This document shows, piece by piece, positions 1 to 4,222 of a stretch of 6,497 bases of DNA; position 1 is the stretch's first letter, and every line of letters begins with the position of its first letter. The position numbers were made by a program, and so were the translations under genes. The DNA is taken from assembly GCA_013375385.1 (NCBI GenBank), contig JABXJY010000157.1:1-6497 (forward strand), written 5' to 3'. This stretch comes from Desulfobacterales bacterium (GTDB lineage Bacteria > Desulfobacterota > DSM-4660 > Desulfatiglandales > B25-G16). The notes under the pieces were generated by a model. It had not been told where the DNA came from, ran no database searches, and worked only from the letters and a program-made list of their open reading frames with translations.

Positions 1-1349
1 GATTCTCCAGTGCCAAGTTCCCCATGTGGCTCAAGGTATGCATTCTCTAAGACCCTGAAAAATAGTATGGCGTTTAAAAGACAGCTTACCATCAAAACGA
101 CCACAAAAACCCACCGATTTGCATGAATTGCGCCAAGCACAAGATACCATTTACTAAAAAAACCACAGGTCGGTGGAATCCCTATCACGGAGAGTGCCGC
201 TATGACAAAGGCTGCCATCGTAAATGGCATCTTTCTGTGCAGATACCGTAGCTGAGAAATCTCTCTCTTACCAGATCGATACATAATGGCACCTACAACC
301 AGAAAAAGGGCGAGCATCATAAAGGCATCATTGAGGATATGGAGGATTGCGCCTGTAAGCCCGTCCCTGTTGGCAAGCCCCACTCCCAAGGCGATGTAGC
401 CCACTTCACTCACTAAGACATAAGCAAGCATCCTTTTTAGGTCAGTCTGGGCCAATGCCAATACTGCACCGAAGACTATGGCCACTGCGGCTGTCCATGA
501 AAGAATAGTGGTAACTGGAAGGAGCTCTATTGAGAAATGAGGCTCAAATAAGGTGAACATAATTCTAATCATCACATAAGCAGAGACTTTTGTCATCAGT
601 GGAGCAAGAAGGGCACTTGTTGCCGATGGGGCACAAGTATAGGCATCCGGAAGCCACACATGTAAAGGGAAAAGCGCCATCTTTATGCTCACTCCCACCA
701 GGAAAAAGGCAAAGGCAACCAACACCACCTTAGAACGATATAGATCAGGCAATATCTGAGATAGGTCCGCCACATTAAGCGAACCAGTAACTATATAAAG
801 ATAGCCCACACCGAGCAAGTAGAAGCAGGCGCCAATGGTACCAAAGATCACATAATTAAAACTGGCCAGGGGTGCACCATCTTCTCCTATGGCTATAAGG
901 GCATAGCCGGCCAGAGAAGCAATCTCCAAGAATACATAGAGATTAAACATATCACCGGTGACCACTATGCCCAAAAGACCGGTTACCTGTAAGAGAAAAA
1001 TGCAATAGAAGTAGACGATCTTCTCGGGTAGTTCCCGCTCCACACTTCTCTTTGAATAGATAGCTACCATAAAGGCGATAAATGACACGATGACCACCAT
1101 AAAGGCATTGAGGTAATCAACCACATATTCTATCCCCCAGGGAGGATTCCAGCCTCCCAGATGGTAGTGGATGGTACCGGTATGGATGACGGTATTGAGC
1201 GTGACAAGGGATGAAAACAGACATAAAAGGAGGGCTATGATCACAAGGGGATAGCAGAGATTCTTTCTCCACCATCCGATAATGGGGATAAAAAAGGCAG
1301 ATATCAGGGGAAACACTACTATAAGGATGGGAAATGGCGAAGATGTCAT
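1..1349 (-). CDS. mrpD: Mrp antiporter subunit D (MrpD/MnhD, NuoN/NuoL-like), C-terminus cut by window edge
   Basis: Large polytopic ion-translocating subunit of an Mrp-type cation/proton antiporter in the cytoplasmic membrane (proton-conducting antiporter family shared with complex I NuoL/M/N). The first 449 codons are present with no stop before the left edge; relatives are usually near 490-500 residues, so a short tail is missing. Visible hallmarks are GDMFNLYVFLE (132-142, with the conserved transmembrane Glu142), SIKMALFPLHVWLPDAY (221-237, with the channel Lys223), Lys254 in APLMTKVSAY, and GFFSKWYL (397-404, Lys400). About 13 hydrophobic segments can be followed. The ATG at 1349 overlaps the mrpC stop as ATGA and is preceded by AAAGG (1357-1361) at 7 nt, which fixes the start. 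In the stretch H337-ILNDAFMM the positions that in NuoL carry a second His and a Lys are Asp341 and Met345. Family assignment is secure; which cation is exchanged cannot be read from sequence. Confidence 0.95.
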   Translation of the reverse strand, partial: MTSSPFPILIVVFPLISAFFIPIIGWWRKNLCYPLVIIALLLCLFSSLVTLNTVIHTGTIHYHLGGWNPPWGIEYVVDYLNAFMVVIVSFIAFMVAIYSKRSVERELPEKIVYFYCIFLLQVTGLLGIVVTGDMFNLYVFLEIASLAGYALIAIGEDGAPLASFNYVIFGTIGACFYLLGVGYLYIVTGSLNVADLSQILPDLYRSKVVLVAFAFFLVGVSIKMALFPLHVWLPDAYTCAPSATSALLAPLMTKVSAYVMIRIMFTLFEPHFSIELLPVTTILSWTAAVAIVFGAVLALAQTDLKRMLAYVLVSEVGYIALGVGLANRDGLTGAILHILNDAFMMLALFLVVGAIMYRSGKREISQLRYLHRKMPFTMAAFVIAALSVIGIPPTCGFFSKWYLVLGAIHANRWVFVVVLMVSCLLNAILFFRVLENAYLEPHGELGTGE

Positions 1350-1723
1350 TTTGTAGCCTTTAGGATCTCGTCCTCTTCTAAGGTCTTATATCTCCTATAG
1401 ATCATCATAATGAGTGCCAGGGCTACTCCAAAAGTGCTCACCATCACCACGATGGCTGTAAGCATAAGTACGTGGGGCAGGGGATTCACATACTGAGTGG
1501 CATGAACGGCGTGTACAGCCTCTCCATGTCCATGGGCCACAATAGGTATAGTTGCGCCCTTCTTTGCAGCAGTGGAGATGAAGTAGAGTATCAGGGCCGT
1601 CTGAAATATATTCATCCCCACCAGTTTCTTTACCAGATTCCTCTTGCCTATCATGGCGTAGAATCCCACCATCATAAGTGTAATATATATCCAGTAATTG
1701 TATTTGCTAATGATAAATTCCAT
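1346..1723 (-). CDS. mrpC: Mrp antiporter subunit C (MrpC/MnhC, NuoK-like)
   Basis: Small membrane subunit of the antiporter, homologous to complex I NuoK, which in related complexes sits between the large antiporter-like subunit and the MrpA-derived pieces. The product is 125 residues, in the normal size range, with three hydrophobic segments (about 11-27, 35-52 and 84-108). Family signatures are MIGKRNLVKKLVGMNIFQTA (24-43) and the strongly conserved NPLPHVLMLTAIVV (80-93). The C-terminus is charged (KTLEEDEILKATK). Between the second and third segments lies a loop with four histidines (64, 66, 71, 74), richer than I expect for the family. The ATG is 1 nt after the mrpB stop (TAACATG), and its own ribosome site is weak (GTGGGA), so translation probably depends on coupling to mrpB. 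The stop overlaps mrpD by ATGA. Confidence 0.95.
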   Translation of the reverse strand: MEFIISKYNYWIYITLMMVGFYAMIGKRNLVKKLVGMNIFQTALILYFISTAAKKGATIPIVAHGHGEAVHAVHATQYVNPLPHVLMLTAIVVMVSTFGVALALIMMIYRRYKTLEEDEILKATK

Positions 1724-1724
1724 G

Positions 1725-2186
1725 TTATTCCCACTCTATCGCTTCTTCATGCTCGCCTCTTGAAGCCAGATTAAGAAAGATAGAGATCATAGCAGCCATT
1801 ACCGCAAACCCCACACCAATCTCTATACCCAATATCCCCAATGATCTGGCCTGTGGAACATCTACACGTAGGAGTTTGTGAAGTATGCCATAATCCAGGT
1901 AATTCGCACCTAATATCAAACATACCACACCGATTCCCCCGAATATAATCACCCCCAGACTGCAAAGCATGACATTCAGTTTTTCACTCATCCGGCCCTT
2001 TGCCTCCCCTATGTCGTATGCCACGCACAATAGTATAAAGCTTGCCCCCAATATGCATCCTCCCTGGAAACCTCCCCCAGGGCTATGATGCCCATGTGCA
2101 ATAACATACAAGGCAAAAACCTGCATAAAGGGTATGATAAGTCTGCAAAAGGTCTGTATGATTACATCTTCAATTTGTCCTATCAC
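1725..2186 (-). CDS. mrpB: Mrp antiporter subunit B (MrpB/MnhB, MbhF-like), GTG start preferred
   Basis: Membrane subunit of the antiporter (MnhB family), probably with four transmembrane helices. The diagnostic motif GHHSPGGGFQGG lies near the N-terminus, followed by GASFILLCVAYDIGEA and, near the C-terminus, RSLGILGIEIGVGFAV. I chose the GTG at 2186, giving 153 residues that begin (M)IGQIEDVIIQTF. It forms a GTGA overlap with the upstream stop and has AAGGAG (2196-2201) exactly 9 nt upstream. The alternative ATG at 2216 would add ten residues (MHTTFKEITE), overlap the previous gene by 34 nt and has no Shine-Dalgarno site; in fact the AAGGAG would fall inside it. The gene ends 1 nt before mrpC. 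Family assignment is secure; the start is a reasoned choice. Confidence 0.93.
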   Translation of the reverse strand: MIGQIEDVIIQTFCRLIIPFMQVFALYVIAHGHHSPGGGFQGGCILGASFILLCVAYDIGEAKGRMSEKLNVMLCSLGVIIFGGIGVVCLILGANYLDYGILHKLLRVDVPQARSLGILGIEIGVGFAVMAAMISIFLNLASRGEHEEAIEWE

Positions 2187-2455
2187 TTCCGTGATCTCCT
2201 TAAAAGTAGTATGCATACCATAGCTGCGGTAAATATTACCGTGGTCTCACCCAAGGTATCATAGCTCCTGTAGTCAGCAAGAACTGAGGTAACCATGTTG
2301 GGGGTCGCTGTTTCCTCTACTGTCTTTTCAATATATCTGGGCGAGACATGGGTACTGGCTGGAGAATGGGGATCAGCCCAATCAGGCATATCTATAGTGG
2401 CGTATACGAGTAAGGCTCCAGTAACAACTACAACAATAAAGGCCAGGACCTTCAA
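2183..2455 (-). CDS. mbhE: MbhE-like subunit (separate piece of the MrpA C-terminal region), TTG start
   Basis: A 90-residue membrane protein of the MbhE family, corresponding to the last helices of classical MrpA before the MrpB part. It has an N-terminal membrane segment (about 3-20), a polar middle on the outer face and a second segment (about 71-86) ending in basic RRSRK. Family hallmarks are YIEKTVEETATPN (41-53) and VTSVLADYRSYDTLGE (55-70). The start codon is TTG at 2455, overlapping the previous stop as TTGA. It is well supported by AGGAGG (2464-2469) at 8 nt. It is expected to pack next to the MbhD-like protein and MrpC and to help build the ion path; this role is inferred from structures of Mbh and Mrp complexes. 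In many bacteria the same sequence is fused into a roughly 800-residue MrpA, so a separate gene marks the Mbh-like layout. Confidence 0.9.
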   Translation of the reverse strand: MKVLAFIVVVVTGALLVYATIDMPDWADPHSPASTHVSPRYIEKTVEETATPNMVTSVLADYRSYDTLGETTVIFTAAMVCILLLRRSRK

Positions 2456-2697
2456 TCCTTTGTCCTCCTGGTCGTATTATACACGGCAGCAACAAAGAAG
2501 ACTGTACTGACACCTGCCCCTACAGCCGCCTCAGTAAAACCGACGTCAACTGAACCCATCTCTACCCAGAGGAGGCACATAAAGAAGCTATAGGCACCAA
2601 GGATAACAGCCGAACTAAGTAGATCTTTTACAGTAATAGCGGCAATAGCACATATAACCACAAAGATAAGTAGTATCAGATCAAGTTGCCAGATCAT
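2452..2697 (-). CDS. mbhD: MbhD-like subunit (DUF4040, separate piece of the MrpA C-terminal region)
   Basis: An 81-residue protein with three hydrophobic segments (about 4-22, 27-45, 56-73), matching the DUF4040/MbhD domain found near the C-terminus of MrpA. The clear signatures are KDLLSSAVILGAYSF (24-38) and VDVGFTEAAVGAGVST (50-65), the latter containing the acidic pair Asp51 and Glu56 typical of the family. Its shape resembles complex I NuoJ, and it is expected to sit in the membrane between MrpG/MrpF and MrpC. The ATG at 2697 overlaps the mrpG stop (ATGA) and has a full AGGAGG (2702-2707) at 4 nt. The stop overlaps the next gene as TTGA. The free-standing form agrees with mbhD of Pyrococcus and with operons of anaerobic bacteria in which MrpA is split. 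Confidence 0.9.
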   Translation of the reverse strand: MIWQLDLILLIFVVICAIAAITVKDLLSSAVILGAYSFFMCLLWVEMGSVDVGFTEAAVGAGVSTVFFVAAVYNTTRRTKD

Positions 2698-3053
2698 GTG
2701 TCCTCCTGTGATTTAGGTGGCCATTCTATAACGGGCTTCCCATCCTTCGTCCAGGGCATAAGCCCAGAATCAAATGCCGCCCTGAGTATGGCATGGGTAG
2801 CGGTGGGATTGGCCAAGAACCAGAAGACGCCGATAAATAACAATTTCATGCTCACCAACAAATTGCCCAATGAAAATCCGCCATCCAGGTTATAAAGGGC
2901 TAGACCCGCGAGCATCAACACCGCCCCCAAGGTGTCACCTTTTCCAGTAGCATGCATCCTAGAATAAAAGTCGGGAAAACGCAGAAACCCTATAACTCCC
3001 GTGGCAAAGAAAAAGGTTCCTGCCGATAGAAGCAATATGGCTGCGATAGACAT
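2694..3053 (-). CDS. mrpG: Mrp antiporter subunit G (MrpG/MnhG, MbhC-like)
   Basis: A 119-residue membrane subunit of the PhaG/MnhG family. The diagnostic stretch is GFLRFPDFYSRMHATGKGDT (22-41) followed by LGA, with the invariant LR-PD--R-HA pattern. Hydrophobic segments lie near 3-22, 41-55 and 65-81, and NPTATHAILRAA (82-93) is also typical. The C-terminal tail (about 98-119) is soluble and somewhat longer than in short family members. It belongs to the EFG part of the antiporter, which in the Mrp and Mbh structures forms the peripheral sodium-path region together with MrpE and MrpF. The ATG directly abuts the mrpF stop (TAGATG), with AAGGGGG (3062-3068) at 8 nt. Confidence 0.94.
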   Translation of the reverse strand: MSIAAILLLSAGTFFFATGVIGFLRFPDFYSRMHATGKGDTLGAVLMLAGLALYNLDGGFSLGNLLVSMKLLFIGVFWFLANPTATHAILRAAFDSGLMPWTKDGKPVIEWPPKSQEDT

Positions 3054-3320
3054 CTACATAGCCCCCTTGCTCTTAAAGTATTTTGCGAAAACCAGAGTGC
3101 CGATGAAGATCAGGATGGAATATGCCAACGAGATATCCACAAACATATCTATTCTCCCATACATAAATCCCATAAGCACTAAAAGAACCAAGGTCTTGCT
3201 GCCAACAAACCCCACCCCAATTATCCTATCAAAAAGCGTTGGCCCAAATACACCGCGGTAGAGACTGAGTAGAATCAAAAGACCCAATATTAGACCAATT
3301 GCCAAAAAGAAACTCTCCAT
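3054..3320 (-). CDS. mrpF: Mrp antiporter subunit F (MrpF/MnhF, MbhB-like)
   Basis: An 88-residue, three-helix membrane protein of the MrpF/PhaF family, normal in length. Hydrophobic segments cover about 3-20, 36-54 and 61-80. The family signature RGVFGPTLFDRIIG (22-35) and the conserved acidic segment DMFVDISLAYSIL (58-70) are both present. In the family this subunit is required for antiport and contributes to the cation path with MrpG and MrpE. The ATG is 1 nt after the mrpE stop (TGAGATG) and is served by GGAGG (3327-3331) at 6 nt. The stop touches the mrpG start. Confidence 0.93.
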   Translation of the reverse strand: MESFFLAIGLILGLLILLSLYRGVFGPTLFDRIIGVGFVGSKTLVLLVLMGFMYGRIDMFVDISLAYSILIFIGTLVFAKYFKSKGAM

Positions 3321-3321
3321 C

Positions 3322-3801
3322 TCAATCCTCCATATATATATGGCCTACCATCTTTTCCATATCTCCAGGTAAACCTTCAGCCACAAACCTATCTATAGCA
3401 TGCACATAATAGTGTCCTTCTTTTATGAGCACGGTGATAGTGCCAGGGGTCAGGGTAATAGAGTTACCAAAGGTCACCAAAGATAAATCCTTTCGTAACC
3501 CTGTCTTGAATCTGATGATATGGGGATCTATGAGCTTGAGCGTTCTGGGATGCAGCACCAGATAGGCTACATGAATATTGGCTAGTACGATCTGGTAAAA
3601 AAGCCAAGGCAAATATTTAATGAACCGGATGACCTCTATATGTCTGTTCTTGGCCCTTATATCCTTGAATAACAAATCGTGGGAGGCGTGGGCTACTATA
3701 GCACAGGATATGATCCCCAAAGATAAATGAAAATAGTCAAAGCGCCCTGACAGGAACATCCAAAAGACAAATAGGATAATAAAGCTAACTACGAAAGCCA
3801 T
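3322..3801 (-). CDS. mrpE: Mrp antiporter subunit E (MrpE/MnhE, MbhA-like), first gene of the operon
   Basis: A 159-residue MnhE-family protein. Two N-terminal hydrophobic segments (about 3-18 and 23-40) and a third (about 60-83) are followed by a soluble domain. The conserved motif NSITLTPGTITV (113-124) is the family hallmark, together with the upstream IDPHIIRFKTGLRKD (91-105). It is the first gene after the promoter at 3854-3882, with a predicted leader of about 46 nt. The ATG at 3801 has AGGAG (3808-3812) at 6 nt. Starting with E, F, G instead of the large mrpA is the mbh-like order; classical bacterial operons run A to G. Expected role: membrane component of the antiporter's peripheral module, inferred from the family. 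Confidence 0.94.
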   Translation of the reverse strand: MAFVVSFIILFVFWMFLSGRFDYFHLSLGIISCAIVAHASHDLLFKDIRAKNRHIEVIRFIKYLPWLFYQIVLANIHVAYLVLHPRTLKLIDPHIIRFKTGLRKDLSLVTFGNSITLTPGTITVLIKEGHYYVHAIDRFVAEGLPGDMEKMVGHIYMED

Positions 3802-3802
3802 A

Positions 3803-3812
3803 TCCTTCTCCT
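3803..3812 (-). promoter_or_regulatory. Ribosome binding site of mrpE
   Basis: The minus-strand sequence reads GAGGAGAAGGAT just before the ATG at 3801. AGGAG (3808-3812) at 6 nt is the best-placed core; AAGGA (3803-3807) is too close to act alone. Confidence 0.75.
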
Positions 3813-3846
3813 CATTTTCTAGACTCCCAACAACCCTTCATATTTT

Positions 3847-3880
3847 GGCAGGAAGTATATTCTTCTCCCGTTTTCCTGTC
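3847..3880. repeat. Inverted repeat spanning the mrp promoter (possible operator)
   Basis: GGCAGGAA at 3847-3854 and TTCCTGTC at 3873-3880 are complementary over 8 positions with one G-T pair, separated by 18 bp. One arm covers the predicted transcription start and touches the -10 box; the other covers part of the -35 box and the spacer. This placement would suit a dimeric regulator competing with RNA polymerase, but no known operator consensus is recognised. Confidence 0.45.
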
Positions 3881-3882
3881 AA
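3854..3882 (-). promoter_or_regulatory. Sigma70-type promoter of the mrp operon
   Basis: On the minus strand TTGACA (3882-3877) is followed after exactly 17 bp by TATACT (3859-3854). The -35 box is perfect and the -10 box has one mismatch to TATAAT. The predicted start of transcription is near 3847, leaving a leader of about 46 nt before mrpE. It is the only good match I see upstream of the operon. The arms of an inverted repeat (3847-3854 and 3873-3880) overlap both ends of the promoter, so a repressor-type operator is possible. No mapping data are available. Confidence 0.72.
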
Positions 3883-3894
3883 GCCTGGGCCCGG

Positions 3895-3919
3895 GAATTC
3901 AGCAATTGTCGGTGAATTC
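3895..3919. repeat. GAATTCA/TGAATTC inverted repeat upstream of the mrp promoter
   Basis: Two 7-bp perfect arms (3895-3901 and 3913-3919) enclose 11 bp that include CAATTG (3903-3908). The centre at 3907 is about -60 from the predicted mrp start, a common place for an activator site. The arms could also form a weak hairpin. No regulator family is recognised from the sequence. Confidence 0.35.
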
Positions 3920-3936
3920 ACAAAGGATTGAGATTG

Positions 3937-3958
3937 CCTCCCGTCTTTGGCGGGCAGG
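3937..3958. repeat. GC-rich hairpin of the dispersed-repeat type
   Basis: CCCGTC (3940-3945), loop TTT, GGCGGG (3949-3954) forms a 6-bp stem with one G-U pair. It is extended by CCT/AGG after a one-base bulge. It lies between the divergent promoters and is followed by no T-run, so it is not a standard terminator. It resembles short REP-like palindromes scattered between genes in many bacterial genomes; whether it recurs in this genome cannot be seen from one copy. Confidence 0.4.
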
Positions 3959-4037
3959 ATGGCTTTCACCGAGAAATCTCTAGATCCTGTCCATTTAATA
4001 GCAGAGTTTCGTGAGGCCTTCTTCTTTTTAGCCATCA

Positions 4038-4066
4038 TTGACACACAGGCTCCTTTATTCTATACT
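4038..4066 (+). promoter_or_regulatory. Sigma70-type promoter of the histidine kinase gene
   Basis: TTGACA (4038-4043), a 17-bp spacer and TATACT (4061-4066) form a near-consensus promoter pointing at the kinase gene. The predicted start is near 4073. The boxes and spacing are identical to those of the divergent mrp promoter. About 155 bp separate the two -35 boxes, so the two polymerases could bind side by side. Confidence 0.72.
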
Positions 4067-4072
4067 GCCCTC

Positions 4073-4222
4073 ACAAAGGCGCTTATCCTTTGGGTAAAGG
4101 AATCAACCATAGGCATTAGTCTGTCAAATGGTTAAATTTACGTGTCCAATTAATAGCGATTAATACCGAGGAGTTTTTTCGCTAAGATCGATCTGATGGT
4201 CAATAGAAGGCTATAGAATTAC
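4073..4222 (+). promoter_or_regulatory. Long untranslated leader of the kinase gene with repeat elements
   Basis: About 150 nt separate the predicted start from the kinase ATG. The leader contains a hairpin TCCTTT-GGGT-AAAGGA (4086-4101) and a direct repeat ATTAATA at 4149-4155 and 4159-4165, one helical turn apart. It also has a perfect 10-bp palindrome AGATCGATCT (4185-4194) and an 11-codon frame, ATG at 4128 to TAA at 4161, without a clear ribosome site. I recognise no known riboswitch class. The elements could be DNA sites for a regulator acting on a further promoter, or RNA elements; the sequence does not decide. Confidence 0.4.

Larger units (their letters stand above)
3802..4222. other. 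Divergent intergenic control region between mrpE and the kinase gene
   Basis: These 421 bp hold both promoters, three repeats and the kinase leader. The middle part (about 3959-4037) shows nothing recognisable beyond short AT-rich tracts. One open frame on the minus strand, 4044 to 3838 (68 codons, GTG start, or ATG at 4038), has a good AAAGGAG (4050-4056) and a lysine-rich start (MMAKKKKASRN). However, it crosses the hairpin and the mrp promoter, and its ribosome site lies inside the spacer of the kinase promoter. I matched it to no family and do not call it a gene. No tRNA, terminator with a T-run, CRISPR or insertion-sequence end is visible. Confidence 0.7.

Noticed and set aside
1472..3261. 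Several 64-100 codon frames opposite or out of frame to mrpC, mrpB, MbhE-like, mrpG and mrpF
   Set aside because: All are shadows of genes with clear family motifs, and none has its own promoter and ribosome site.
3838..3900. Remnant of an IS200/REP-type transposase, suggested by the translated stretch GKREKNILP
   Set aside because: The similarity is a few residues only, with no catalytic motif and no element ends.
4086..4101. Hairpin TCCTTT-GGGT-AAAGGA as a Rho-independent terminator
   Set aside because: The stem is AT-rich and short, with no T-run after it. It sits just after the predicted start of the kinase transcript.
3947..4135. 62-codon plus-strand frame in the intergenic region
   Set aside because: It begins inside the GC hairpin, has no proper ribosome site, runs through the kinase promoter and shows no recognisable domain.
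4073..4222. Cyclic di-GMP or other known riboswitch in the kinase leader
   Set aside because: The conserved core sequences of the classes I know are not present.
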